Source: Rhodocyclales bacterium RIFCSPLOWO2_02_FULL_63_24 (GTDB taxonomy: Bacteria > Pseudomonadota > Gammaproteobacteria > Burkholderiales > Rhodocyclaceae). Taken from it: a stretch of 48,491 nt of DNA. The stretch is taken from positions 1-48,491 of the forward strand of contig MHZX01000100.1 in NCBI GenBank assembly GCA_001828935.1. Direction: 5' to 3'. Made by a program: the position numbers and the translations under genes. Positions 7,996 to 16,759 of the stretch are shown here, in pieces. Each line of letters opens with the position of its first letter. The first letter of the stretch is position 1. Under the pieces are notes generated by a model, which worked only from the letters and a program-made list of their open reading frames with translations, did no database searches and had not been told where the DNA came from.

Positions 7996-8607
7996 TCAGT
8001 CGTGGCCTGAAAGAAAATAGCTTACGGCCAAAATTTCCTCATCAGTCAATTTCGAGGCCACCGAATGCATGAGGGTCTGGTCGGTGGTGCGCGACTGGTC
8101 GGCAAAGTGGCGCAGCTGAATGGCGATGTATCGGGCATGTTGCCCGGCGAGCCGGGGCAGCAGTTTCCCGCCCCGTGCTTCGGGGCCGTGACAGACGGCG
8201 CAAGCCGATATGCCCTTCTCCGGGCGGCCCTGCAGATATAGGTTTCGTCCCGCTTCGCTCAATGCCTTGTCCTGTTTTGGAACGGGAATCAGCTGCTGGC
8301 GGCTGAAATAATTTGCCAGTTCTTCGATATCGTTGCCCGAAAGGCTGGCCATTTGCTTTTCCATCTCGTTGCTTTTTCGCGCCAGGCTCTTGAAATTGAA
8401 CATTTGCCGAACGAGATAGTCCGCGTTTTGCCCCGCCAGCTTTGGAAACTCCGCATTTGAACTCTGGCCGGTCGGACCGTGGCATTCGCTGCAGCGCTCC
8501 TTGATGATAGTGCCGATGCGCTTTTCGCCAGCTGTCGTGGCGCCGGCAATGTCACAAATGGCCGTTACGGCAAGTATCGCCAGCATCCACGCGGTTGCGT
8601 GTCTCAT
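7996..8607 (-). CDS. Diheme cytochrome c, c4-like
   Basis: A 203-residue periplasmic electron carrier. A signal peptide (residues 1 to about 23) is followed by two tandem class I cytochrome c domains, each with a CxxCH heme site: CSECH (C39/C42/H43) and CAVCH (C136/C139/H140). Both halves carry the KLAGQ/RLAGQ plus Tyr-Q segment typical of cytochrome c4, which passes electrons to terminal oxidases or nitrite/nitric oxide reductases. The ATG at 8607 was chosen because GGAGG lies about 8 nt upstream; the GTG at 8622 would put this site inside the gene. It is a single gene, 207 bp downstream of fumarase on the same strand. Confidence 0.9.
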   Translation of the reverse strand: MRHATAWMLAILAVTAICDIAGATTAGEKRIGTIIKERCSECHGPTGQSSNAEFPKLAGQNADYLVRQMFNFKSLARKSNEMEKQMASLSGNDIEELANYFSRQQLIPVPKQDKALSEAGRNLYLQGRPEKGISACAVCHGPEARGGKLLPRLAGQHARYIAIQLRHFADQSRTTDQTLMHSVASKLTDEEILAVSYFLSGHD

Positions 8608-8721
8608 CGCAGGATCCTCCACCCGATTCAGGCGCTATTCTGGATCAGAATTGCCCGTGGCTCCAGTCGCTCAAGGGCGGCAGGGCATCGCCTTCCAGGC
8701 TTTGGCTACAGACGACCGCTT

Positions 8722-8745
8722 GGGGGCGACAAGGGGCAGCCCCCC
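8722..8745. repeat. GC-rich hairpin downstream of fumarase
   Basis: GGGGGC (8722-8727) and GCCCCC (8739-8744) can pair around an 11-nt loop. It lies about 70-95 nt past the fumarase stop. On the minus strand there is no T-tract after it, so it is not a classical intrinsic terminator; it may stabilise the 3' end or be a REP-like element. Confidence 0.35.
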
Positions 8746-8814
8746 TGGCCGGCGGAAAGCTCCCCCGGCACGTCGAGCGTTTGAGCGAGCGGTTTTCCAG
8801 ACGCGCTCGGACGA

Positions 8815-10335
8815 TCAGGCGATCTTGACCGGAATCTTGCCTATCTTCGCCTGCCATTCCCGCGGTCCGGTGACGTGCACCGACGTGCCGAGCGAATCAA
8901 CGGCAACGGTGACCGGCATGTCCTTCACATCGAATTCGTAAATGGCTTCCATGCCGAGGTCGGCAAAGCCGACCACTTTGGCCGACTGAATCGCCTTGGC
9001 GACGAGGTAGGCGGCGCCGCCGACGGCCATCAGGTAGGCCGACTGGTTGTCCTTGATCGCCTCGATCGCCGCCGGGCCGCGCTCGGATTTGCCGATCATC
9101 GAAATCAGGCCGGTCTGCTCCAGCATCATGCGCGTGAACTTGTCCATCCGCGTCGCGGTGGTGGGGCCGGCGGGGCCGACCACTTCATCCCTGACTGGGT
9201 CGACCGGGCCGACGTAGTAGATGACCCGGTTGCTGAAATCGACAGGCAGTTTCTCGCCCCTGGCCAGCATGTCGGCGATGCGCTTGTGCGCGGCGTCGCG
9301 GCCGGTCAGCATCTTGCCGTTGAGCAGCAGCTTTTGGCCGGGCTTCCAGGCCGCGACCTGGGCCTTGGTCAGGCTGTCGAGGTCCACACGGGTGGCCGTG
9401 GCGGCGTCGGCCTGCCAGGTCACCTTGGGCCAGTCTTCCAGGCTGGGTGGTGTCAGTTTGGCCGGGCCGGAGCCGTCGAGGTGGAAATGACAATGGCGCG
9501 TCGCCGCGCAGTTGGGGATCAGCGCCACCGGCAGGTTGGCGGCGTGCGTCGGATAGTCGAGCACCTTGACGTCGAGTACCGTGGTCAGGCCGCCCAGGCC
9601 CTGCGCGCCGATGCCCAGGGCATTGACCTTTTCGTAGAGTTCGAGCCGTAATTCCTCGGCCCGGTTTTTCGCCCCGCGCGCCTTCAGTTCATGGATGTCC
9701 ACTGGCGCCATGATCGCCTCCTTGGCCAGCAGCATGGCTTTTTCCGGCGTGCCGCCAATGCCGACTCCGAGGATGCCGGGTGGGCACCAGCCGGCGCCCA
9801 TGGTCGGCACGGTCTTGAGGATCCACTCGACCAGGTCGTCGGAAGGGTTGAGCATGGCGAACTTGGCTTTCGCCTCCGAGCCGCCACCCTTGGCCGCGCA
9901 GATGACCTCGACATGATTGCCGGGAACGATTTCGTAATGCACCACGGCCGGGGTGTTGTCCTTGGTGTTCTTGCGTGCGCCGGCCGGGTCGGCCAGCACC
10001 GAGGCGCGCAGCGGATTGTCGGCGTTGCCGTAGGCGCGGCGCACGCCTTCGTTGACCATCTCCTGCACCGAAAGCGTGGCGTCCCACTGCACCTGCATGC
10101 CGACCTTGATGAACACCAGGGCGATGCCGGTGTCCTGGCAGATCGGGCGGTGGCCCTCGGCCGACATGCGGCTGTTGGTCAGGATCTGGGCGATGGCGTC
10201 CTTCGCCGCGGGCGACTCCTCGCGCTCGTAGGCTTCGCCCAGGGCCGTGATGTAGTCGAGCGGATGGTAGAAACTGATGAACTGGAAGGCGTCGGCGATG
10301 GACTGGATGAAATCTTCCTGGCGGATGGCGGTCAT
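8815..10335 (-). CDS. Fumarate hydratase, class I (iron-sulfur)
   Basis: The TCA-cycle enzyme converting fumarate to L-malate, in the single-chain [4Fe-4S] form (506 residues, normal length). The N-terminal domain carries the three cluster cysteines C66 (PICQDTG), C184 (GWCPPG) and C276 (PNCAATRHCHF), with spacing like that of characterised class I fumarases. The C-terminal beta domain carries VGPAGPTTATRMD and the AVDSLGTSVHV strand. It is oxygen-sensitive by family knowledge. It lies 138 nt downstream of the yqhA-like gene on the same strand, separated by a 21-nt perfect hairpin, so co-transcription is possible. I leave the symbol empty because fumA and fumB cannot be told apart. Confidence 0.95.
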   Translation of the reverse strand: MTAIRQEDFIQSIADAFQFISFYHPLDYITALGEAYEREESPAAKDAIAQILTNSRMSAEGHRPICQDTGIALVFIKVGMQVQWDATLSVQEMVNEGVRRAYGNADNPLRASVLADPAGARKNTKDNTPAVVHYEIVPGNHVEVICAAKGGGSEAKAKFAMLNPSDDLVEWILKTVPTMGAGWCPPGILGVGIGGTPEKAMLLAKEAIMAPVDIHELKARGAKNRAEELRLELYEKVNALGIGAQGLGGLTTVLDVKVLDYPTHAANLPVALIPNCAATRHCHFHLDGSGPAKLTPPSLEDWPKVTWQADAATATRVDLDSLTKAQVAAWKPGQKLLLNGKMLTGRDAAHKRIADMLARGEKLPVDFSNRVIYYVGPVDPVRDEVVGPAGPTTATRMDKFTRMMLEQTGLISMIGKSERGPAAIEAIKDNQSAYLMAVGGAAYLVAKAIQSAKVVGFADLGMEAIYEFDVKDMPVTVAVDSLGTSVHVTGPREWQAKIGKIPVKIA

Positions 10336-10414
10336 GACTGGCTCCGAAGGGCCGCCCCGAGGAGGCAGCGCGTAACAAATGGAAGTCGTGCAGCGCGCGA
10401 CTGAACCGTCGTCA

Positions 10415-10435
10415 CCCCTTTCCTCGGGAAAGGGG
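10415..10435. repeat. Perfect REP-like hairpin with G-rich tail
   Basis: A 9-bp perfect stem, CCCCTTTCC (10415-10423) and GGAAAGGGG (10427-10435), closes a 3-nt loop and is followed by a G-tract (TTGGGGGAAAGG). It lies between the yqhA-like gene and fumarase. The hairpin plus G-tract layout recurs at 25506 and, in reverse orientation, at 17535. There is no T-run on either strand, so termination is unlikely. Confidence 0.5.
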
Positions 10436-10473
10436 TTGGGGGAAAGGTGGTCAAAACTGGCTCCGTTGGCGAG

Positions 10474-11001
10474 TTAGTGTTTGGCCGCGTGGCCCACGGT
10501 CAGGGTCTGCATCATGATCTTGTCGGTGTAGGCGATGGCCAGTGCCGAAACCAGGAACGAGGCGTGGATGGCAATCTGGGCGACGATGACGCGGTCTTCG
10601 GTATGTCCGGCGTTGATGAAGGTGCGCAGCAGGTGGATCGAGGAAATGCTGATCAGGGCGACTGCCAGCTTGACCTTGAGCACGCCGGCATTGACGTGGG
10701 AGAGCCATTCCGGCTGGTCTGGGTGGCCTTCCAGATCGAGGCGCGAAACGAAGGTTTCGTAGCCGCCGATGATGACCATGATCAGCAGGTTGGCGATCAT
10801 CACCACGTCGATCAGGCCCAGCACGATCAGCATCACCTCGTTTTCGGTGAGGCTGCCGGCCTTGGTCACCAGGATCGCCAGTTCGTGCATGAACTGGTAC
10901 ACATAGACGCCCTGGGCGATGATCAATCCCAAATACAGCGGCGCTTGCAGCCAGCGGCTCCAGAAGATGAAAAATTCCATTGGTTTGATGATTTGGTTCA
11001 T
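10474..11001 (-). CDS. YqhA/UPF0114-family inner membrane protein
   Basis: A 175-residue integral membrane protein with three to four hydrophobic segments (about 10-30, 55-80, 108-128, 136-155). The start ([26 protein letters not shown]) and the internal [12 protein letters not shown] and HPDQPEWL motifs are those of the UPF0114/TIGR00645 family. Its molecular function is unknown. It is divergent from acsA across 266 bp and probably read into the fumarase gene. In related bacteria this family is often next to fumarase, so a link to central metabolism is plausible but unproven. Confidence 0.88.
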   Translation of the reverse strand: MNQIIKPMEFFIFWSRWLQAPLYLGLIIAQGVYVYQFMHELAILVTKAGSLTENEVMLIVLGLIDVVMIANLLIMVIIGGYETFVSRLDLEGHPDQPEWLSHVNAGVLKVKLAVALISISSIHLLRTFINAGHTEDRVIVAQIAIHASFLVSALAIAYTDKIMMQTLTVGHAAKH

Positions 11002-11267
11002 GGCATGCGGAGGGCTGTGGTGCGGGGCAGCAATATTAACCCAGGAGCCGGCAGATGGTGTCCGGGAGGCAGCGTAAGTCGCATGTAAGGCTCTTTCGCT
11101 TTAATATGGAAGCACTTAGAATCAACAAGCTTGGCAAGCACAACCACAATCGGCGGCGGTTTCTTCCCTCATGGGAAGCGGGTATGCCTGACTGTACGCG
11201 CGGCCAAGGGGCGGAAAATCTTAGTCAGCCGGATTCCATCCGGTTACATGCGAGAGGAGAGGTGTCA

Positions 11268-13250
11268 ATGTCCAGCATCGAATCAAATGTCACGGAAAGT
11301 CGTGTATTTCCCCCGGCCGACGCTGTGGTCAAGAAGGCCACCATTTCCGGAATGGCCGCCTACGAGGCGCTGTGCAAGGAAGCCGATCAGGATTACGCGG
11401 GCTACTGGGCGCGACTGGCAAGGGAACACGTGAGCTGGAAGCAGCCCTTCACCAAGTCGCTGGACGACTCCAATGCACCGTTCTATCAGTGGTTTGCCGA
11501 CGGCAAGCTGAATGTTTCCTACAACTGCCTCGACCGCAACATCGAAGCCGGGCTGGGCGACAAGGTCGCGATCATTTTCGAAGCCGACGGCGGCCAGGTT
11601 AACAAGGTCACCTACAAGGATCTGCTGTCCCGCGTCGCCCGCTTCGCCAACGCGCTGCGGGCGAAGGGCATCAAGAAGGGCGATCGCGTCCTGATCTACA
11701 TGCCGATGTCGGTCGAAGGCGTGGTCGCCATGCAGGCCTGCGCGCGCATCGGCGCCATCCACTCGGTGGTGTTCGGCGGTTTTTCCGCCAAGAGCGTGCA
11801 GGAGCGTATCCAGGATGCCGGCGCGGTTGCCGTCATCACCGCCGACGAGCAGTGCCGCGGCGGCAAGAACATCCCGCTCAAGCCGGCGGTCGACGACGGC
11901 ATCGCGATGGGTGGTTGCGAGTCGATCAAGTCCGTCATCGTCTACAAGCGTACGGGCGGCCCCTGCAACATGGTCGCTGGCCGCGACGTGTGGTGGGAAG
12001 ACGCCACCGCCGGCCAGTCGGACGTCTGCGAACCGGAATGGGTCGAGGCCGAGCATCCGCTGTTCCTGCTCTATACCTCGGGTTCCACGGGCAAGCCGAA
12101 GGGTGTCCAGCACAGCTCCGGCGGCTACCTGCTGCATGCGATCCTGACCATGAAGTGGACCTTCGACATCAAGCCGGACGATGTCTTCTGGTGTACCGCC
12201 GACATCGGCTGGGTCACCGGCCACACCTATATCACCTACGGCCCGCTGGCCTGCGGCGCCACCGAGATCGTGTTCGAAGGCGTGCCGACCTACCCCGACG
12301 CCGGACGTTTCTGGAAGACTATCCAGGCGCACAAGATCAGCATCTTCTACACCGCCCCTACCGCGATCCGCTCGCTGATCAAGGCCGGCGAAACCACGCC
12401 GACGACGCATCCGAAGAACTACGACCTGACCTCGCTGCGTATCCTCGGCTCCGTTGGCGAGCCGATCAATCCGGAAGCCTGGATGTGGTACTACAACAAC
12501 ATCGGCGGCGGCCGCTGCCCGATCGTGGATACCTTCTGGCAGACCGAAACCGGCGGCCACATGATCACCCCGCTGCCGGGCGTCACGCCGCTGGTTCCTG
12601 GCTCCTGCACCCTGCCGTTCCCCGGCATCCAGGCCGCCATCGTCGACGAGACCGGCAACGACGTCGAATGGGGCAAGGGCGGCTTCCTCGTCGTCAAGAA
12701 GCCCTGGCCGGCGATGATCCGCACCATCTACGGCGATCCCGAGCGCTACAAGAAGTCCTACTTCCCGGTGGATTTCGGCGGCAACCTGTACCTGGCGGGC
12801 GATGGCGCGATGCGCGACGCCAAGACCGGCTACTTCACCATCATGGGCCGTATCGACGACGTGCTGAACGTCTCCGGTCACCGCATGGGCACCATGGAAA
12901 TCGAGTCGGCGCTGGTATCCAATCCGCTGGTGGCGGAAGCCGCCGTGGTCGGGCGTCCCGACGACATGACCGGCGAGGCCATCTGCGCCTTCGTGGTGCT
13001 GAAGCAGTCGCGTCCCACGGCGGAGGAAGCGAAAAAGATCGCCAACGACCTGCGCAACTGGGTCGGCAAGGAGATCGGCCCGATCGCCAAGCCCAAGGAC
13101 ATCCGCTTCGGCGAGAACCTGCCGAAGACCCGTTCCGGCAAGATCATGCGCCGTCTGCTGCGCAGCCTGGCCAAGGGCGAGGAGATCACCCAGGACGTGT
13201 CGACGCTGGAAAATCCAGGCATTCTCGATCAGTTGAAGCAGAACGCCTAA
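11268..13250 (+). CDS. acsA: Acetyl-coenzyme A synthetase
   Basis: AMP-forming acetate:CoA ligase, which activates acetate to acetyl-CoA through an acetyl-adenylate. The 660-residue length is normal. Visible motifs are the ATP loop [11 protein letters not shown] (about 269-279), [10 protein letters not shown], the hinge and adenylate region ([20 protein letters not shown]), and the C-terminal catalytic lysine K625 in [12 protein letters not shown], a residue inactivated by acetylation in this family. The ATG at 11268 is preceded by GAGAGGAGAGG. The 266-bp upstream region has a TTTAATAT -10-like block near 11100 but no convincing -35, which fits activator control. The transporter-kinase and regulator downstream of its terminator are candidates for that control. 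Confidence 0.96.
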   Translation: MSSIESNVTESRVFPPADAVVKKATISGMAAYEALCKEADQDYAGYWARLAREHVSWKQPFTKSLDDSNAPFYQWFADGKLNVSYNCLDRNIEAGLGDKVAIIFEADGGQVNKVTYKDLLSRVARFANALRAKGIKKGDRVLIYMPMSVEGVVAMQACARIGAIHSVVFGGFSAKSVQERIQDAGAVAVITADEQCRGGKNIPLKPAVDDGIAMGGCESIKSVIVYKRTGGPCNMVAGRDVWWEDATAGQSDVCEPEWVEAEHPLFLLYTSGSTGKPKGVQHSSGGYLLHAILTMKWTFDIKPDDVFWCTADIGWVTGHTYITYGPLACGATEIVFEGVPTYPDAGRFWKTIQAHKISIFYTAPTAIRSLIKAGETTPTTHPKNYDLTSLRILGSVGEPINPEAWMWYYNNIGGGRCPIVDTFWQTETGGHMITPLPGVTPLVPGSCTLPFPGIQAAIVDETGNDVEWGKGGFLVVKKPWPAMIRTIYGDPERYKKSYFPVDFGGNLYLAGDGAMRDAKTGYFTIMGRIDDVLNVSGHRMGTMEIESALVSNPLVAEAAVVGRPDDMTGEAICAFVVLKQSRPTAEEAKKIANDLRNWVGKEIGPIAKPKDIRFGENLPKTRSGKIMRRLLRSLAKGEEITQDVSTLENPGILDQLKQNA

Positions 13251-13272
13251 CCGTTCGTCATGGCTGGAGAAG

Positions 13273-13303
13273 AGCGCCCCTCGCGAGACGGGCGCTTTTT
13301 TTT
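13273..13303 (+). terminator. Intrinsic terminator of acsA
   Basis: AGCGCCC (13273-13279) pairs with GGGCGCT (13290-13296) around a 10-nt loop, and a run of eight T follows (13296-13303). It lies 23 nt after the acsA stop and separates acsA from the signalling operon. Confidence 0.92.
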
Positions 13304-13374
13304 CAAGTCGTTTCAGATGGATTCAGGCGGAGTACGATGCGCGATGAATAGAGGCTCATCTTGGAGGTGACAGC

Positions 13375-13575
13375 ATGATCCGCTCCCGACTCAAGGCGCA
13401 ACGCCTCGCATTTCTGTTTCTGCTCGGCTGCTTCTTCTTCAACTATCCCTTGCTCTCTGTGTTCAACCGCGGCGGCGATTTTTTCGGCATGCCGCCGCTG
13501 TATGCCTGGCTGATGGGATCGTGGCTGGCGCTGATCGTGCAAATGATCTGGGTGGTCGAGAGCCGGGGCGACTGA
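13375..13575 (+). CDS. Small two-helix membrane protein preceding the transporter-kinase
   Basis: A 66-residue protein with two membrane helices (about 10-28 and 40-60) joined by a loop containing NRGGDFFGMPPLYAW. The size and layout resemble the small partner subunits (DUF4212/DUF3311-like) encoded next to sodium:solute symporters. TTGGAGGTG lies about 6 nt before the ATG. It ends one base before the transporter-kinase start, so translation is coupled. It is inferred to be an accessory subunit of the symporter-like sensor domain. Confidence 0.78.
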   Translation: MIRSRLKAQRLAFLFLLGCFFFNYPLLSVFNRGGDFFGMPPLYAWLMGSWLALIVQMIWVVESRGD

Positions 13576-13576
13576 G

Positions 13577-16330
13577 ATGCTGCAAGGCTGGGTCATCGTC
13601 CTTGCTTCGTTTGTCTACCTGGGCATTCTGTTTGCCATCGCCTGGTACGCCGATCGGCGCGCGGACAGCGGGCGTTCGCTGATCGCCAATCCGGTGGTCT
13701 ATGCGCTCTCGCTGGGCGTGTATTGCACGACCTGGACCTTCTACGGCAGCGTCGGTCGCGCGGCGGCCAGCGGCATCGGCTTCCTGCCGATCTACCTCGG
13801 CCCGACCCTGCTGTTTGCGTTGGCCGGCTTCGTCCTGCACAAGATGATCAAGGTCGCCAAGGCCAATCGCATCACCTCGATCGCCGACTTCGTCGCCTCC
13901 CGCTACGGCAAGAGCCAGTTGCTCGGCGGCCTGGTGACGGTGATCGCGGTGGTCGGGGTGATTCCCTACATCGCCCTGCAACTCAAGGCGGTGTCCAACA
14001 GCTTTGCGATTCTCGCCAGCTATCCTGAAATCATCATGCCGGCCAAGGCCGGGGCGGTGCCGCTTTTCCAGGACAGCGCCTTGTACGTGGCGATGATCCT
14101 GGCCGCGTTCACCATCCTGTTCGGCACCCGGCACCTCGACGCCACCGAGCGTCACGAAGGCATGGTCGCCGCGATTGCGGTGGAGTCCACGGTCAAGCTG
14201 ATCGCCTTCCTGGCAGTCGGCGTTTTTGTGGTCTGGGGCATGCATCAGGGCGTCGGCGACATTTTTGCGCAGGCGGCCGCCGTGCCGACCGTTGCGCGCC
14301 GTCTCGCCACCGCCGACTCTCCGGCGGCCTACGGCACCTGGGGGACGCTGATCTTCCTTTCGCTGTTCGCCTCGCTGCTGCTGCCGCGCCAGTTCCAGAT
14401 CGCGGTGGTGGAAAATGTCGATGCCAAGCACCTGAGTCGTGCGGTATGGATGTTTCCGCTCTACCTGTTTCTGATCAACCTGTTCGTGCTGCCGGTGGCG
14501 CTGGCCGGCATGATGCATTTCCCGAACGGCACGGTCGATGCCGATACCTTCGTCCTGACCCTGCCGATGGCGCACCAGCAGGAGGCCTTGACCCTGCTCG
14601 TCTACATCGGCGGCCTGTCGGCAGCGACCGGCATGGTCATCGTCGAAACCATCGCCTTGTCCACCATGGTCTGCAACGATCTGGTGATGCCCTTGCTGTT
14701 GCGCCTGCCCATGCTCGGCCTGGCGGCGCGCGCCGATCTCTCGGGCTTGCTGCTGGAAATCCGGCGTTGGGCGATTGCGGTGATCCTCTGTCTCGGTTAC
14801 CTGTATTTCCGTGTCGCCGGCGAGGCCTATGCGCTGGTGTCGATCGGCCTCATCTCGTTTGCCGCAGTGGCGCAGTTCGCCCCGGTGGTGATCGGCGGCC
14901 TGTTCTGGAAAGGCGGTACCCGTGACGGCGCGCTGTTCGGCCTCGCGGCGGGGTTTGCGGTGTGGGCCTACACCCTGCTGCTGCCGTCCTTCGCCAAGTC
15001 GGGCTGGCTGCCGGACGGCTTCATCGCCCATGGCCTGTTCGGTATCGATCTGCTGCGGCCGCAGCACCTGTTCGGCCTGACCGGGCTCGACGAGATTACC
15101 CATTGCCTGGTGTGGAGCCTGCTGGCGAATCTCGGCGGCTACATCGGCGTCTCGCTGCAGCGCGTGCCGAATGTGCGCGAAGCGCGTCAGGCCACCTTGT
15201 TCGTCGGCGGTGCCGAGGCCGCCGGCCTTCCCGGCTGGCATGGCAGCGCCGGGGTCGCCGACCTGCTGCCGCTGGCGGGGCGTTTCCTCGGCGCCGAAAG
15301 GGCGCAGGACGCCTTCACGCGCCATGCGCAGCAGCGCGGCCTGCAGTCGCTGCACGAGCTGCCCGCCGATACCCGCCTGGTGAACTTCGCCGAAACCCTC
15401 CTGGCGGGCGCCATCGGATCGGCGTCGGCGCGCGCGATGGTGGCGTCGGTGGTGACCGAGGAGCCGCTGGGCATCAACGAGGTGATGAACATCCTCGACG
15501 AAGCGTCGCAGGTGCGGGCCTATACCCGCGAACTGGAACAAAAGTCCCTTGAACTGACCCGTGCCACCGCCGAGTTGCGCGAGGCCAATGCCCGCTTGCG
15601 CGAACTGGACCGCATGAAGGACGACTTCATTTCGACCGTGACCCACGAGTTGCGCACGCCGCTCACCTCGATCCGCGCCTTTTCCGAAATGCTGCACGAC
15701 GATCCGAAGATCGATCTCGCGCAACGCTCGCGCTTTCTTGGCATCATCGTCAGCGAAACCGTGCGTTTGTCGCGGCTGATCAACCAGATCCTGGATCTGG
15801 CGAAGCTCGAATCCGGCCGTGCGGAATGGACCGTGGCCGCGGTCGACGTCGCCGAGGTGATCCGCGAGGCGGCGGAATCGCTGACCGCGCTGTTTGCCGA
15901 AAAGCACGTCACGCTCGAACTCGATGCCTCGCATCCGGGACTCATGGTGCTCGCCGACCGCGACCGCCTGATGCAGGTGATGGTGAATCTATTGTCCAAC
16001 GCGCTCAAGTTCGTGCCGGCGGAAAGCGGTCGCGTCAAAGTCGGCGCTGGCGGCACGGTGAACGAAGTGCGGGTCAGCGTCGCCGACAACGGTCCGGGCA
16101 TCCAGTCCGAGGACCAGGAGGTGATTTTCGACAAGTTCCGCCAGGGTGCGGGCACCACCGACGTGCTTACCGACAAGCCGCAGGGCACCGGTCTCGGCTT
16201 GCCGATCAGCCGCCAGATCATCGAGTACTTCAACGGCCGGCTGTGGGTCGAAAGCGCTCCCGGCGCCGGCGCGCGCTTCGTCTTCACGCTGCCGCGGCAG
16301 GCGGGAGATAATGATCAAAATGCAGATTGA
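13577..16330 (+). CDS. Na+/solute symporter-histidine kinase fusion (CbrA/CrbS-like)
   Basis: A 917-residue hybrid. Residues 1 to about 500 form a sodium:solute symporter domain of about 13 helices with the family motifs YCTTWTFYGSVG and FLPRQFQ-type LLLPRQFQ. A cytoplasmic linker and coiled coil (about 650-688) precede a DHp domain with phospho-acceptor H690 (VTHELRTPLTSIR). The ATPase domain has N box NLLSNALKF, G1 DNGPGI, F box FDKFRQG and G2 GTGLGLPIS. Proteins of this build (CbrA, CrbS) sense or transport a small nutrient and control acetate or amino-acid use. Its position after acsA supports acetate control. Unlike CbrA/CrbS pairs, the next gene is a receiver-only regulator. Confidence 0.93.
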   Translation: MLQGWVIVLASFVYLGILFAIAWYADRRADSGRSLIANPVVYALSLGVYCTTWTFYGSVGRAAASGIGFLPIYLGPTLLFALAGFVLHKMIKVAKANRITSIADFVASRYGKSQLLGGLVTVIAVVGVIPYIALQLKAVSNSFAILASYPEIIMPAKAGAVPLFQDSALYVAMILAAFTILFGTRHLDATERHEGMVAAIAVESTVKLIAFLAVGVFVVWGMHQGVGDIFAQAAAVPTVARRLATADSPAAYGTWGTLIFLSLFASLLLPRQFQIAVVENVDAKHLSRAVWMFPLYLFLINLFVLPVALAGMMHFPNGTVDADTFVLTLPMAHQQEALTLLVYIGGLSAATGMVIVETIALSTMVCNDLVMPLLLRLPMLGLAARADLSGLLLEIRRWAIAVILCLGYLYFRVAGEAYALVSIGLISFAAVAQFAPVVIGGLFWKGGTRDGALFGLAAGFAVWAYTLLLPSFAKSGWLPDGFIAHGLFGIDLLRPQHLFGLTGLDEITHCLVWSLLANLGGYIGVSLQRVPNVREARQATLFVGGAEAAGLPGWHGSAGVADLLPLAGRFLGAERAQDAFTRHAQQRGLQSLHELPADTRLVNFAETLLAGAIGSASARAMVASVVTEEPLGINEVMNILDEASQVRAYTRELEQKSLELTRATAELREANARLRELDRMKDDFISTVTHELRTPLTSIRAFSEMLHDDPKIDLAQRSRFLGIIVSETVRLSRLINQILDLAKLESGRAEWTVAAVDVAEVIREAAESLTALFAEKHVTLELDASHPGLMVLADRDRLMQVMVNLLSNALKFVPAESGRVKVGAGGTVNEVRVSVADNGPGIQSEDQEVIFDKFRQGAGTTDVLTDKPQGTGLGLPISRQIIEYFNGRLWVESAPGAGARFVFTLPRQAGDNDQNAD

Positions 16331-16393
16331 ATGTGGCCTGGCGCCCGCGCGGATGCCATGCCCGACCAAAAATAGATCTACGGGAGGAGAACA

Positions 16394-16759
16394 GTGAGCC
16401 ATCGGATTCTGATTGTCGATGACGAGCCCAACATCGTCATTTCGCTTGAGTACCTGATGAAGAAGGAAGGCTTCCAGGTGGTCGTCGCGACCAATGGCGA
16501 CGCCGCGTTGGAACAGGCCTCGGCGTTTCTTCCCGAGTTGATCCTGCTCGACGTGATGATGCCGAAGAAATCCGGCTTCGAGGTCTGTCAGGCCTTGCGC
16601 GCCAATCCGGCGCTGACGGGGGTGAAAATCATCATGCTCACCGCCAAGGGCCGCGAGACGGAAGTCACCAAGGGCCTCGCGCTGGGCGCCGATGCCTATA
16701 TCACCAAGCCTTTTTCGACCAAGGACCTCGTGCTCCAGATCAAATCCATGCTGGCATGA
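16394..16759 (+). CDS. Single-domain (CheY-like) response regulator
   Basis: A 121-residue protein that is only a receiver domain: acidic pair in LIVDDEP, phospho-acceptor D53 (LLDVMMPKKSG), T in MLTAKG and K in ITKPFS. There is no output domain. The GTG start at 16394 is preceded by GGGAGGAG. Its stop overlaps the ATG of the exonuclease fusion by 4 nt, so the two are translationally coupled. It is the obvious phosphate acceptor for the upstream symporter-kinase. As it cannot bind DNA, it must act by protein contact or as a phosphate shuttle; the coupled downstream protein is a candidate partner (inference). Confidence 0.92.
   Translation: MSHRILIVDDEPNIVISLEYLMKKEGFQVVVATNGDAALEQASAFLPELILLDVMMPKKSGFEVCQALRANPALTGVKIIMLTAKGRETEVTKGLALGADAYITKPFSTKDLVLQIKSMLA

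Noticed and set aside
13463..15934. A minus-strand open frame of 823 codons
   Set aside because: Antisense of the symporter-kinase; composition rich in His, Gln and Arg with no domain.
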